Below, piece by piece: positions 1 to 8,101 of a stretch of DNA of 36,408 nt (within the stretch, counting starts at the first letter, position 1; each line of letters starts with the position of its first letter). The DNA is taken from contig NZ_MSJQ01000352.1 of assembly GCF_014596515.1 (NCBI RefSeq), forward strand, positions 1 through 36,408, read 5' to 3'. Position numbers and translations under genes: made by a program. The stretch is from Streptomyces sp. CBMA156. GTDB lineage: Bacteria > Actinomycetota > Actinomycetes > Streptomycetales > Streptomycetaceae. A model generated the notes under the pieces. That model was not told the origin of the DNA, searched no databases, and saw only the letters and a program-made list of their open reading frames with translations.

Positions 1-65
1 CCCGGGGCGTGCGCCCCCGTCGGGGCGCGTCCGGATGCGAAGTCCCAGATGAGGAGCAGTACTGA
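1..65 (+). CDS. possible 3' end of an upstream gene (partial)
   Basis: An open frame enters from the left edge and ends at the TGA at 63-65. That TGA overlaps the ATG of the next gene (TGATG), a usual sign of translational coupling inside an operon. Only about 20 residues are visible, rich in Arg and Gly and ending in Glu-Glu-Gln-Tyr, so no family can be named. The main support is the coupled stop/start; a chance open frame of this length is quite possible in such GC-rich DNA. Confidence 0.35.
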   Translation, partial: RGVRPRRGASGCEVPDEEQY

Positions 66-1741
66 TGAGCGCGGACGGCCGCTGGATCCGGCCCGAGTCC
101 ACCCGCAAGCCCGTCCTCGGCGGGGCCGGGCCGACCGGGGCGGCCCTCGGCGAGCGTGCCCGCACGGCCGCCGGGCCCGCCCCGGCCGACCGGCGCCGCC
201 GCAAGCCGGGCCCGCCCCCGGTGCCGCACCCGGCCCGGCCGGTCCTGCGGGCGGACTGGCTGTCGCTGCTGGCCGTGCTGCTGGTGCAGGCGGCGCTCTC
301 GTACCACCTGATCCTCAGCAACACCGCCTTCATCGACGAGGGCACCTACATCTACGCCGGCTACCAGGAGGTCGCGCACCTGCGGCACGGCACCCCGGTG
401 TCGACGTACGAGACGTTCTTCTCCGGCTCCCCGCTGATCTACCCGGTGGTGGTGGCCGTCGCCGACTTCCTCGGCGGGCTGAACGGCGCCCGGCTGCTGA
501 GCCTGGCGTTCATGCTCTCCGCCACCGTGGCCGTCCACCTGGCCACCCGGCGGCTGTACGGCTCGCTCGCGGCGTTCTGCGCGGCGGCGGCCTTCGCCTC
601 GCTCGGCCCGACCCAGTTCCTCGGCGGCCTGGCCACCTACGACGCGATGGCGCTGGCGGTCCTCGCCTGGGCCGGGTACTTCGCGGTGCGGCTGACCACC
701 GGCGGCGGGTACCCGAGCCTGGTCGCCTCCGGGCTGCTGCTGGCGCTGGCCGGCGCCACCAAGTACGCGGCGCTGCTGTGGGTGCCGGTGGTGGCGGGCA
801 TCGCGGTGCTGGCCGGGCCGCGCGGCTCGCTGCGCGCCCGGGAGGCCTGGCGGCGCGGGCTGCTGCTCCTGCTCACCTTCGTGGTGGCGGTCGGCGCGGT
901 GGCGCTGGCGGCCGGCGAGAAGTACGTCAACGGCTTCAACCACACCACGCTCCAGCGCGCCCCCGGCCACGACTCGTACTCCTACGTGGCCTCGGAGGCC
1001 GCCCGCTGGGTCGGTCCGCTGCTGGTGGTGGCACTGGCCGGGGTGCTGGTGCAGCTGGTGCGGGCGCGGCGGCGCGGCGGCGCGGCCTGGCCCGAGTTCT
1101 GGCTCGCCACTCTGCTGCTGCTGGCCGGGCTGATGGCGCCGGTGAACCAGATCCGCATCCACACCTGGCTGTCGCTGCAGAAGCACGTCGACTTCGGCGC
1201 CTGGTTCTCCTGCATCGTGGTGGGCCTGGTCCTGGCCCGTACGGTGCTGTGGCTGAAGGGCCGGCTGCACCTGGTGGCCGGGGTCGCGGCCGCCACCCTG
1301 GTGGTCGGCCCGCTGGCCTGGGTGGGCGCGGCCCAGGGCCGGGAGATGAACGGCGAGTGGTCGAACTCGACGGAGTTCGTCGCCGCGCTGGAGCCGTACA
1401 TCGTCAAGGGCGAGGACCGCTACCTGGTCGAGAACTACAACGTCCCCGCGTACTACCTGCGCAAGCAGACGAACTGGCAGCAGTGGCACGACCTGGTGGC
1501 CGTCTTCCGGCGGGACCCGGACACCGGCCAGATGCAGAACGGCGTGCCCGCGATCCAGGCCGGGATCCAGGCCCACGAGTGGAAGGTCGTGGTCCTGGAC
1601 TTCACCCAGACCGCGGCCATCGACAAGGCGATCCAGCCCACCCTGAAGGCCGCCGGGTACCGGGTGGTCACCGTGGTGACGAGCGGGAAGCACGGCCGGT
1701 ACACCATCTACGTGGCACCCGGGTACGACAAGAAGCAGTGA
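65..1741 (+). CDS. polytopic membrane glycosyltransferase-like protein (GT39/ArnT type)
   Basis: This is a 558-residue membrane protein with the architecture of GT-C glycosyltransferases of the ArnT/PMT/GT39 group, which move a sugar from a polyprenyl-phosphate donor outside the membrane. A basic, proline-rich cytoplasmic tail of about 70 residues precedes the first membrane helix (about 75-95). Asp91-Glu92 in an I-D-E-G-T-Y context follow immediately, where GT-C enzymes keep their acidic catalytic residue in the first outer loop. Many Leu/Val/Ala-rich helices follow to about residue 430, and the last ~120 residues form a soluble extracytoplasmic domain. The ATG at 65 has an AGGAG-like site about 9 bases upstream. 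Acceptor and sugar cannot be told from sequence. It may be co-transcribed with a gene left of the window. Confidence 0.8.
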   Translation: MSADGRWIRPESTRKPVLGGAGPTGAALGERARTAAGPAPADRRRRKPGPPPVPHPARPVLRADWLSLLAVLLVQAALSYHLILSNTAFIDEGTYIYAGYQEVAHLRHGTPVSTYETFFSGSPLIYPVVVAVADFLGGLNGARLLSLAFMLSATVAVHLATRRLYGSLAAFCAAAAFASLGPTQFLGGLATYDAMALAVLAWAGYFAVRLTTGGGYPSLVASGLLLALAGATKYAALLWVPVVAGIAVLAGPRGSLRAREAWRRGLLLLLTFVVAVGAVALAAGEKYVNGFNHTTLQRAPGHDSYSYVASEAARWVGPLLVVALAGVLVQLVRARRRGGAAWPEFWLATLLLLAGLMAPVNQIRIHTWLSLQKHVDFGAWFSCIVVGLVLARTVLWLKGRLHLVAGVAAATLVVGPLAWVGAAQGREMNGEWSNSTEFVAALEPYIVKGEDRYLVENYNVPAYYLRKQTNWQQWHDLVAVFRRDPDTGQMQNGVPAIQAGIQAHEWKVVVLDFTQTAAIDKAIQPTLKAAGYRVVTVVTSGKHGRYTIYVAPGYDKKQ

Positions 1742-1779
1742 GGCGCGGCGGCGACGGGCGCCCGGCGCCCGCGGCCCGC

Positions 1780-2274
1780 TCAGAACGCCATGGTGTAGAC
1801 CATCAGGTCCAGCCCCGGGTACGGCGACCAGTCGCGTCCGGGGGTGCGCAGGAAGCCGACCCGCTCGTAGATCCGGTGGGCGGTGGTCATCTCGGGGCGG
1901 GTGGAGAAGGCCATGCCGGCCAGGCCGAGTTCGCGGCTGCGGGTGACGGTGGCGCGCACCAGCGCCTCGCCGACGCCGCGGCCGCGGGAGGCGGCGGCGG
2001 TGGAGAGCATCCGTATCTCGCCCTCCCGCGGGGAGGCGATGTCCGCCCACTCGGTGCCGCCGACGGCGAAGGTCACGCAGCCGAGGACCCCGGCACCGGC
2101 CGGGTCGACGGCCACCAGGAGCTCGGCCTCGCGGGCCCGCCGCGCGGCGTCGCGCAGCAGCTCGACGTAGTCGCTGGTGGGCTGGGTGAAGCCGTCGCCG
2201 ACGAAGGCCTCGACGGTGATCCGGCCGGCGTCGTCGAGGTCCTCGGGGAGGGCCTGGCGGATGAGGAAGTCCAT
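1780..2274 (-). CDS. GNAT family N-acetyltransferase
   Basis: A 164-residue single-domain GNAT protein, predicted to move an acetyl group from acetyl-CoA to an amine. The acetyl-CoA loop is visible around residues 100-118 (R-M-L-S-T then S-R-G-R-G-V-G-E-A-L, matching Q/R-x-x-G-x-G/A). The C-terminal A-x-R-I-Y-E-R-V-G-F segment is the usual beta6/beta7 part of the fold. I place the start at the ATG at 2274, since an upstream in-frame extension is proline-rich and has no family character. It lies 88 bp downstream of the histidine phosphatase gene on the same strand and could be read from it. The substrate is unknown. Confidence 0.85.
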   Translation of the reverse strand: MDFLIRQALPEDLDDAGRITVEAFVGDGFTQPTSDYVELLRDAARRAREAELLVAVDPAGAGVLGCVTFAVGGTEWADIASPREGEIRMLSTAAASRGRGVGEALVRATVTRSRELGLAGMAFSTRPEMTTAHRIYERVGFLRTPGRDWSPYPGLDLMVYTMAF

Positions 2275-2362
2275 CGGGCCAGTGTGCCGGAACCCCGTGC
2301 GGCGCGGACCTCCGGGGTCGGGCGGCCCGGGGGCAGCGGAGCGGGCACCGGTCACCGGTCCG

Positions 2363-3187
2363 TCAGTCCTCCCTGGTCGCCAGGTGCTCGACCCCGTTCC
2401 AGCCGTCCGGCCGCAGCCGTCCCTCCTGGGCCCGCCAGAGGCTGGTGGAGCAGTTGTGCACCGGCCCGAGCGCGGTGAGCTGCTCCTCGGTGAGCCGGTC
2501 CAGCGCGTAGCGGAGCATCAGCACCGTGCAGTCGTGCGCGACCAGCAGGACGGGCCGTCCGGCCTCCTCCTCGCACAGGTCCCGCAGCACGCTGCGCACC
2601 CGCAGCGCGACGTCGGCCCAGGACTCGCCGCCCGGCGGGCGGTAGTACAGCTCGCCCATCTTGCGCCGGCGGGCCGCCTCCTCCGGGTGCTTGGCCTCGA
2701 TCGCGGCCTTCGGCAGCATCTCCAGGACGCCGAGTTCGCGGTCGCGCAGCCGCTCGTCGTAGCGGACCGCGAGGGTGACGGGGACGGCGCCGAGCCCGGC
2801 GGCCTGGGCGAGCGCGATCCTGGTGGTCTCGGCGGTGCGCGCGTACGGCGAGCACCAGACGCTGCGCGGGCGGTCGGCGCTGGGCAGGCCGGCCCACCAG
2901 TGGCCGAGCGCCTGGGCCTGCTGCCGGCCGTGCAGCGACAGCGGGATGTCGGCGTCGCGGCAGCTGATCGGGACGCTGAGCGCACCGGTGGCGTCGGCCA
3001 GCTGGAACTCGACGTTGGCGGTGGACTCGCCGTGCCGGGTGGCGATCAGCACGGACGGCAGCCGGCCGGCCGCCACCGGGCGGTGGGCGGTGGCGTGGAG
3101 GTGCGGGTTCTGGGGGGTGACGTGCTGCTGGTGCTGGCTCTGGGTGGACTGGTGCTGGCCGTTGAGGGTGGTGCCGAGTTCTGCCAT
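2363..3187 (-). CDS. histidine phosphatase family protein (phosphoglycerate mutase-like)
   Basis: A 274-residue protein of the histidine phosphatase superfamily, which works through a phospho-histidine. The R-H-G-E signature is at residues 51-54, with His52 the expected phospho-acceptor. The later conserved pieces are present: an S-P-Y-A-R-T-A-E-T segment, and a C-terminal L-V-A-H-D block holding the second histidine. Before the domain lies an unusual 40-residue N-terminal tail rich in Gln and His (residues 10-22). The start chosen is the ATG at 3187, with a GGGAG site about 9 bases upstream; a longer frame to 3259 lacks a good site. The substrate is not determinable; relatives act on sugar phosphates, nucleotides or phosphoproteins. 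Confidence 0.85.
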   Translation of the reverse strand: MAELGTTLNGQHQSTQSQHQQHVTPQNPHLHATAHRPVAAGRLPSVLIATRHGESTANVEFQLADATGALSVPISCRDADIPLSLHGRQQAQALGHWWAGLPSADRPRSVWCSPYARTAETTRIALAQAAGLGAVPVTLAVRYDERLRDRELGVLEMLPKAAIEAKHPEEAARRRKMGELYYRPPGGESWADVALRVRSVLRDLCEEEAGRPVLLVAHDCTVLMLRYALDRLTEEQLTALGPVHNCSTSLWRAQEGRLRPDGWNGVEHLATRED

Positions 3188-3275
3188 GGCCGCGAGCTCC
3201 CCGTGGTCGATCAGGTTCCGGCCGGATGCCGGTCCGGTCTGGTGGTGCCCGGCGTGCACGCCTGTTCATACATAT

Positions 3276-3320
3276 GATCGCGCCGCCTTCTCCAGTGTTC
3301 ACGGAGAAGGCGGCGCGATC
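3276..3320 (-). terminator. perfect 18-bp hairpin after the symporter gene
   Basis: Two arms, 3276-3293 and 3303-3320, are perfectly complementary over 18 bp with a 9-base loop. The hairpin starts 22 bp past the symporter stop codon and sits before the histidine phosphatase start. There is no clear U-tract, as is common in Streptomyces terminators. Confidence 0.8.
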
Positions 3321-3341
3321 ACAGGGCGCGTACCGGGCGAA

Positions 3342-4952
3342 TCAGTGCGCCGCTACAGGCTCCGGCGCGTTCTTCGGCTCCTCCTCGCCGGCCTCGGCGC
3401 TGTAGTCGGACGGCCTGGTCTCGTCCGGGCCGTCCGGCGCCTTGAGCGCCCGCAGCACCAGGGTGAGCGCCACCGCGACGAGCAGGTTGAGCACGAAGGC
3501 GGTCAGGCCGATGTAGCCGATCTCGCCGATCCCGGGGATCTCGGCCGCGCTGCCGCCGAAGTGCTTGGTGGCCGGGCTGGCGATCCCGTACGCCTTCCAG
3601 GTGCCGTACCCCATGCCGGCCGCCCAGCCGGCGAACAGCGCCCAGTGGTGGAACCAGCGGGTGAACAGGCCGCCGACGATCGCCACGAAGGTCTGGAGGA
3701 TCCACAGCCCGCCCAGCAGCTGGAGGTTGATCGCCGCCTGCTTGTCCATGCCGAGCACGAAGATCAGCGCGCCGACCTTCACCAGCAGCGAGACCAGCTT
3801 GGCGATCCGGGTCTCGTCGGCGGGGGTGGCGGCGGGCTTGAGCCACTCCTTGTAGACGTTGCGGGTGAACAGGTTGGCCGCCGCGATGGACATGATGGCG
3901 GCCGGCACCAGCGCGCCGATGCCGATCGCGGCGAAGGCCACGCCGGTGAACCAGTCGGGGAACATGTCGGCGAACAGCTGCGGCACGGACAGCTGGGCGT
4001 TGAACCCCTTGACGCCCTTGCCGACGCCCGCCGCGATCGCCATGAAGCCGAGCAGCGCCAGCAGGCCCAGCATCAGCGAGTAGGCGGGCATGATCGCCAT
4101 GTTGCGGCGCACGGTGTTGCGGGACTTGGAGGCCAGGACGCCGGTCACCGAGTGCGGGTACATGAACAGGGCCATCGCCGAGCCGAGCCCGAGCGTGGCG
4201 TACGTCCACTGCTTGTTCTCGGGGATGGTCAGCGAACCGGCCTTGGCCTCCTTGAAGTGCTGCGCGGCCGAGTCGAAGATGTGCCCGTAGCCGCCGAGCC
4301 GGATCGGGATGTAGATCACCGCGACGATGATCACGATGTAGACCAGGGCGTCCTTGACGAAGGCGATCAGTGCCGGGGCGCGCAGGCCGGAGGAGTAGGT
4401 GTAGGCGGCCAGCACGCCGAAGGCCAGGAACAGCGGCAGGTCCTTGACGAACCAGTTGGCGTTCTGCCCGCCGCCGACGCCCAGCACGTCCAGCACGGCC
4501 TGGATGCCGACGAGCTGCAGGGCGATGTACGGCATGGTGGCCAGGATGCCGGTGAGCGCGATCACCAGGGACAGCGGCCGGGAGCCGTACCGGCCGCGCA
4601 CGAAGTCGGCCGGGGTCACGTAGCCGTGCACCCGGGAGACCGACCAGAGCCTGGGCAGGAAGAGGAAGACCAGCGGGTAGGCGATGATCGTGTACGGCAC
4701 CGCGAAGAAGCCCGCGGCGCCGGTCGCGTACACCGCCGCCGGGACGGCGACGAAGGTGTACGCGGTGTAGAGGTCACCGCCGAGCAGGAACCAGGTCACC
4801 CAGGTCCCGAAGCTGCGGCCGCCCAGGCCCCACTCGTCCAGGTGCGCGGCGTCGTCCGCGCGGCGCCAGCGCGAGGCGAGGAAGCCCATCACGGTGACCA
4901 GGACGAAGAACAGCACGAAGACCACGAGGGCCGGCACGTTGACGTCCCTCAT
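3342..4952 (-). CDS. sodium:solute symporter (SSS family), monocarboxylate-type
   Basis: A 536-residue integral membrane transporter of the SSS (SLC5-like) family with about 13 hydrophobic helices. It starts with a short cytosolic end and a first helix rich in Val and Phe, and has the family's G-G-R-S-F-G-T-W segment at about residues 44-51, which belongs to the first helices of the sodium-coupled fold. The C-terminal ~45 residues are charged and cytosolic. Pairing with an upstream DUF3311 gene is typical of actinobacterial SSS proteins annotated as monocarboxylate (acetate/pyruvate, MctC-like) carriers, so an organic acid is the likely substrate; that part is inference. The start codon overlaps the DUF3311 stop (ATGA), so the two are translationally coupled. 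The 18-bp hairpin at 3276-3320 closes the operon. Confidence 0.88.
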   Translation of the reverse strand: MRDVNVPALVVFVLFFVLVTVMGFLASRWRRADDAAHLDEWGLGGRSFGTWVTWFLLGGDLYTAYTFVAVPAAVYATGAAGFFAVPYTIIAYPLVFLFLPRLWSVSRVHGYVTPADFVRGRYGSRPLSLVIALTGILATMPYIALQLVGIQAVLDVLGVGGGQNANWFVKDLPLFLAFGVLAAYTYSSGLRAPALIAFVKDALVYIVIIVAVIYIPIRLGGYGHIFDSAAQHFKEAKAGSLTIPENKQWTYATLGLGSAMALFMYPHSVTGVLASKSRNTVRRNMAIMPAYSLMLGLLALLGFMAIAAGVGKGVKGFNAQLSVPQLFADMFPDWFTGVAFAAIGIGALVPAAIMSIAAANLFTRNVYKEWLKPAATPADETRIAKLVSLLVKVGALIFVLGMDKQAAINLQLLGGLWILQTFVAIVGGLFTRWFHHWALFAGWAAGMGYGTWKAYGIASPATKHFGGSAAEIPGIGEIGYIGLTAFVLNLLVAVALTLVLRALKAPDGPDETRPSDYSAEAGEEEPKNAPEPVAAH

Positions 4953-5245
4953 CGCGCACCGTCCTTCCGGGCCGCCGTGCGGGCCTTCTCGTCCCGGGTG
5001 ATCAGCAGGTAGGCGGCGACGGTGAACACCGCCGACACCGGCACCCAGAGCAGCTGGTACCAGTAGAAGAAGGGCACCCCGGCCACCGCCGGGTCGCTCT
5101 TGCTGTAGGAGGACACCCAGAGCATCGCGACGATCGGCACGAGCAGGGCGAGGCCGGCCAGTACCCGCTCGGGCGTCACCGCGGGGACGGGCCTCCCGGG
5201 TGGCTCGGGCATGACATCTTCGACGGCAGGGTGATCAGAGGGCAT
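4949..5245 (-). CDS. DUF3311 small membrane protein, symporter partner
   Basis: A 98-residue protein with two predicted membrane helices (about 34-52 and 68-88) and a W-x-x-Y-Q-L-L-W-V-P type segment between them. This matches DUF3311, a family found beside SSS transporters and thought to be an accessory subunit. The N-terminus is Pro-rich and cytosolic, and the end is basic. The ATG at 5245 has a GGAG site 7-8 bases upstream; a second ATG at 5212 is possible. Its TGA overlaps the symporter ATG. A larger frame reaching 5329 is judged to be read-back into the leader. Confidence 0.82.
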   Translation of the reverse strand: MPSDHPAVEDVMPEPPGRPVPAVTPERVLAGLALLVPIVAMLWVSSYSKSDPAVAGVPFFYWYQLLWVPVSAVFTVAAYLLITRDEKARTAARKDGAR

Positions 5246-5362
5246 CTTCGGCTCCGCTCCGGAGGGGTTCCCCGTCGGCGCCGCAGCCCGGCCGGCGCGA
5301 AGCCGTACGGGCCCGCCGAGCAGCACCATCGGTGATCGGCAGTCAGATCGGTACGGCTGCGC

Positions 5363-5390
5363 AATCTAGAGCATGGGGTGATCCGTGTCA
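5363..5390 (-). promoter_or_regulatory. candidate promoter of the DUF3311-symporter operon
   Basis: Read on the minus strand there is TGACAC (5390-5385), a 16-base spacer, and TAGATT (5368-5363), close to a vegetative Streptomyces promoter. It would give a leader of about 110 bases. The 310-bp stretch from 5246 to 5554 otherwise holds no gene that I can support. Confidence 0.4.
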
Positions 5391-5554
5391 CCGGAGTTGA
5401 CGCAACTTCCCACCAGACGGACGTAACCGACCGGTGTCCGCCGTCGAAGGGCGCAAAGGAGCCGTCGGCGGGGGCGCGGAAATACGTTGTCATGGCAACG
5501 GAAAAGGATTCGCCGTCGCCGGACGTCATCAAGCTGTCGGCGCGCAACGCAGAA

Positions 5555-5587
5555 GGCACCGGCGCGCGAGTCGCGTGCGCCGGTGCC
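5555..5587 (-). terminator. hairpin terminator of dasR
   Basis: A 14-bp stem with one G.U pair (arms 5555-5568 and 5574-5587) and a 5-base loop lies 23 bp past the dasR stop codon. Confidence 0.7.
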
Positions 5588-5610
5588 CGAAGTGCGGTGG
5601 GGGAGTGCGG

Positions 5611-6402
5611 TTACTCCGGACGCTTCAGTCGGGTGATGAACTTGTAGCGGTCGCCGCGGTAGATCGAGCGGACCCACTCGACCGGATCGCCCTCGGCGTC
5701 GAAGGAGTGCCGGGAGAGCTGGAGCATCGGCAGGCCGAGGTCGGAGCCGAGCAGGCCGGCCTCGCGCGGGTTGGCCAGGGTGGTCTCGATGGTCTCCTCG
5801 GCCTCGGCCACGGTGACCCCGTACACCTCGCGCAGCGCCGCGTACAGCGAGTTGTGCCTGGCCAGGTTGCGGCGCAGGGCGGGGAAGCGCTTGGCGGACA
5901 GGTGGGCGACCTCGATGGCCATCGGGTCGCCGTTGGCCAGCCGCAGGCGCTCGATCCGCAGCACCCGGCCGCCGGGCTTGATGTCGAGCAGCGGGGCGAG
6001 CCGGTCGTCGGCGGTGATGTAGCCGATCTCGATCAGCCGGGAGGCGGGCTCCAGGCCCTGGGCCCGCATGTCCTCGGTGTAGGAGGTGAGCTGGAGGGCC
6101 TGGGCGACCTTGGGCTTGGCCACGAAGGTGCCCTTGCCCTGGATGCGCTCCAGCCGGCCCTCGACGACCAGCTCCTGGAGGGCCTGGCGCACGGTGGTGC
6201 GCGAGGTGTCGAACTGGGCGGCCAGGGCGCGCTCGGGCGGCACCGGGGTGCCGGCGGGCTGGGTCTCGGTGAGCTGCAGCAGGTGCCGCTTCAGGCCGTA
6301 GTACTTGGGGACGCGCGCGGTCGGGTCGGTGCCGGCCTGCGTCGGGAGGTTGTTCACCTCGGGGCCGTTGACCTGGGCCGTGGTTCCCCCGTCGCTGCTC
6401 AT
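5611..6402 (-). CDS. dasR: DasR, GntR/HutC-family regulator of aminosugar use
   Basis: A 263-residue GntR-family repressor of the HutC subfamily. The N-terminal winged helix (about 33-100) contains the P-V-P-P-E-R-x-L-A and [13 protein letters not shown] blocks typical of GntR recognition helices. The rest is a UTRA effector domain, which in DasR binds glucosamine-6-phosphate and N-acetylglucosamine-6-phosphate and releases DNA. Sequence and position match Streptomyces DasR closely; that protein represses chitin/GlcNAc uptake genes and influences development and antibiotic genes. The first ~30 residues are a variable tail. The gene is divergent from dasA, and two operators of the DasR type (6576-6591, 6601-6616) lie between them. 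A 14-bp hairpin follows its stop. Three copies of a 9-bp motif lie in its own promoter region. Confidence 0.95.
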   Translation of the reverse strand: MSSDGGTTAQVNGPEVNNLPTQAGTDPTARVPKYYGLKRHLLQLTETQPAGTPVPPERALAAQFDTSRTTVRQALQELVVEGRLERIQGKGTFVAKPKVAQALQLTSYTEDMRAQGLEPASRLIEIGYITADDRLAPLLDIKPGGRVLRIERLRLANGDPMAIEVAHLSAKRFPALRRNLARHNSLYAALREVYGVTVAEAEETIETTLANPREAGLLGSDLGLPMLQLSRHSFDAEGDPVEWVRSIYRGDRYKFITRLKRPE

Positions 6403-6446
6403 CGGACCTGTTCTCCCGCTTCTCGCGAGGCCTTCGCCGACCCCGC

Positions 6447-6519
6447 CACATCGTTAACGGCTCACATCGTTGCATGTATGGCTACGGAACGAATACCTCA
6501 TCACGCGATGAACGATGTG
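6447..6519. repeat. three copies of CACATCGTT upstream of dasR
   Basis: CACATCGTT occurs at 6447-6455 and 6463-6471 (16-bp spacing), and again inverted as AACGATGTG at 6511-6519. A separate inverted repeat, TCATC-4-GATGA, lies at 6498-6511. All are within 120 bp upstream of the dasR start, so they may be operator sites for a regulator of dasR other than DasR. Confidence 0.5.
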
Positions 6520-6564
6520 CGGTGTCGGCTTGATAACGGGTGGTCGAGATCGGTCGAACAGCCG

Positions 6565-6593
6565 TTGACAGGCCCATTGGTCTAGGCCAAGCT
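6565..6593 (+). promoter_or_regulatory. dasA promoter
   Basis: TTGACA at 6565-6570, a 17-base spacer and CAAGCT at 6588-6593 form a reasonable vegetative promoter. The first DasR operator covers the spacer and -10 region, which explains repression. The same arrangement is repeated before the second binding-protein gene at 11759. A leader of about 140 bases precedes dasA. Confidence 0.55.
6576..6591. promoter_or_regulatory. DasR operator (dre) 1 upstream of dasA
   Basis: ATTGGTCTAGGCCAAG matches the published dre consensus ACTGGTCTAGACCAGT at 12 of 16 positions, including the central GGTCTAG and the CCA. It starts five bases after the TTGACA -35 element. Confidence 0.85.
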
Positions 6594-6600
6594 CCAGGCA

Positions 6601-6616
6601 TCTGGTCTACACCACT
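6601..6616. promoter_or_regulatory. DasR operator (dre) 2 upstream of dasA
   Basis: TCTGGTCTACACCACT keeps CTGGTCTA and ACCA of the dre consensus. Its centre is 25 bp from that of the first site. Tandem dre sites before dasA are known in S. coelicolor. Confidence 0.75.
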
Positions 6617-6738
6617 AGGCCGGTCACTATGAATCCCCCCACCCGTTCGAAGGGGTCGGCGGCACCTTTCCCCCCGCTTTGTGTGGGTCTGCCGCTACCG
6701 TCCGACGGGGGCACCCAGGCATCCCTCAGGAGGATGGC

Positions 6739-8010
6739 GTGAAGCGTCAGCTCATCGCGGCGGTCGGCGTCGCAGCAATGGTCGTCGGCCTGGCGGCTTG
6801 TAGCTCGGACGGCAAGGACAGCGGCGGTTCGTCCTCGGCGGCCAAGAACTACGACGGCAAGACCCTGACCGTGTGGCTGATGGACGGCTCGGCCCCCAAG
6901 GGCTGGGAGGAGAGCGTCAAGGCCGACTTCGCCGCGGCCTACCCGGGCGCCAAGCTCGAGGTCCAGACCCAGAAGTGGAACGGCATCGGCCAGAAGGTCA
7001 CCGCCGCCCTCTCCGAGGGTTCGGTGGACGTCCTGGAGATCGGCAACACCCAGACCGCGGGCTACGCGGCCACCGGTGGTCTGCTCGACATCACCAAGGA
7101 CAAGTCCGACCTGGGCGGCGCCGACTGGGCCGCCAACCTGAACGAGTCCTCGATCATCGACGGCAAGCAGTACGCCGCTCCGTGGCTGTTCACCAACCGC
7201 GTGGTGACCTACAACAAGGACATCTGGGCCAAGGCCCAGATCGCCGCCCCGCCGAAGACCCTGGAGGAGTTCTACGCCGACCTGGACAAGGTCAAGGCCG
7301 TCCCCGGTGTCAGCGACGCCCTCTACATGCCCGGCCAGGAGTGGTACGTCTACTTCGGCCTGCTGACCAGCGAGGGTGGCAAGGTCGCCAAGAAGGAAGG
7401 CGACAAGTGGGTCGGCGGCCTGTCGAGCCCCGAGGGCCAGAAGGCGTTCGAGACCTACAAGAAGCTGCAGAGCCACTCGGTCACCGCGCCGAAGGACAAG
7501 GACGAGGCCACCCCGCAGCAGAAGGACCTCTTCGCCAAGGGTGACATCGGCACCATCATCGGCCTCGGCTGGGAGATCCCGAAGCCCGAGGAGCTGGCGG
7601 CCGACAAGATCGGCTACTTCGCCCTCCCCGGCGCGACCGCGGACAAGCCGACCAGCGTCTTCCTCGGCGGCTCGAACCTGGCGATCGCCCAGCAGAGCAA
7701 GAACCCCGAGCTCGCCAAGGGCTTCCTGAAGATCGCGATGAGCGACAAGAACGAGGGCCTGATCGCCTCCTCGGGCCTCATCCCGAACAAGGTCTCGCTC
7801 AACAGCAAGGTCACCGGCGACTTCGCCAAGGCCGCCCTGCCGGCCTCCGCCAACGGCGCGACCACCCCGAACGTTCCGACCTGGACCAACGTCGAGAACG
7901 AGCCGAACCCCATCAAGGAGTTCCTGACCGCGGCGCTGAACGGCGACCCCGTCGCCGCGGCCAAGAAGGCCGACGACGAGATCGCGAAGCGTCTCAACCA
8001 GAAGCAGTAA
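6739..8010 (+). CDS. dasA: DasA, chitobiose/GlcNAc-oligomer-binding lipoprotein
   Basis: A 423-residue solute-binding protein of an ABC sugar importer (CUT1 family). It carries a lipoprotein signal: Lys/Arg at residues 2-3, a hydrophobic stretch, then L-A-A-C with the lipidated Cys21. The mature part opens with a T-L-T-V-W-L-M-D strand typical of sugar-binding proteins, and is Lys-rich throughout. In Streptomyces, DasA binds N,N'-diacetylchitobiose. The GTG at 6739 has AGGAGG five bases upstream; the ATG at 6734 is followed at once by a stop. It is the first gene of dasA-dasB-dasC plus a glycosidase gene, with tandem DasR operators upstream. The 91-bp gap to dasB contains partial inverted repeats (for example GAGCG-4-CGCTC) that may lower downstream expression, as often seen after binding-protein genes. 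Confidence 0.95.
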   Translation: MKRQLIAAVGVAAMVVGLAACSSDGKDSGGSSSAAKNYDGKTLTVWLMDGSAPKGWEESVKADFAAAYPGAKLEVQTQKWNGIGQKVTAALSEGSVDVLEIGNTQTAGYAATGGLLDITKDKSDLGGADWAANLNESSIIDGKQYAAPWLFTNRVVTYNKDIWAKAQIAAPPKTLEEFYADLDKVKAVPGVSDALYMPGQEWYVYFGLLTSEGGKVAKKEGDKWVGGLSSPEGQKAFETYKKLQSHSVTAPKDKDEATPQQKDLFAKGDIGTIIGLGWEIPKPEELAADKIGYFALPGATADKPTSVFLGGSNLAIAQQSKNPELAKGFLKIAMSDKNEGLIASSGLIPNKVSLNSKVTGDFAKAALPASANGATTPNVPTWTNVENEPNPIKEFLTAALNGDPVAAAKKADDEIAKRLNQKQ

Positions 8011-8017
8011 GGCAGTT

Positions 8018-8075
8018 GAGCGGCGTCGCTCACCGGCTCCCGGCGGGGGGTCGGTGGGCGGCGCCTTCCGTCGTG
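8018..8075 (+). promoter_or_regulatory. possible attenuating hairpins between dasA and dasB
   Basis: A small perfect hairpin (GAGCG-4-CGCTC, 8018-8031) overlaps a longer imperfect pairing of CACCG with CGGTG and GGCG with CGCC up to about 8075. This could reduce permease expression relative to the binding protein. The pairing is weak, so this is tentative. Confidence 0.3.
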
Positions 8076-8101
8076 GTCGGGTTTGCAAGGAAGAGAGAGC
8101 G

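Noticed and set aside
2347..2365. A stop-codon tandem repeat after the histidine phosphatase gene
   Set aside because: ACCGGTC is repeated only twice, lies beside rather than on the stop, and carries no in-register extra stop; chance is enough to explain it.
49..2478. An 809-codon open frame covering the first gene
   Set aside because: It is the wrong frame of the glycosyltransferase-like gene and runs on into the antisense of the GNAT gene; it is an Arg/Pro/Gly-rich shadow.
2775..5012. A 745-codon open frame on the plus strand
   Set aside because: It opposes the symporter and phosphatase genes. Its sequence is rich in Asp, His, Arg and Gly, without any fold signature.
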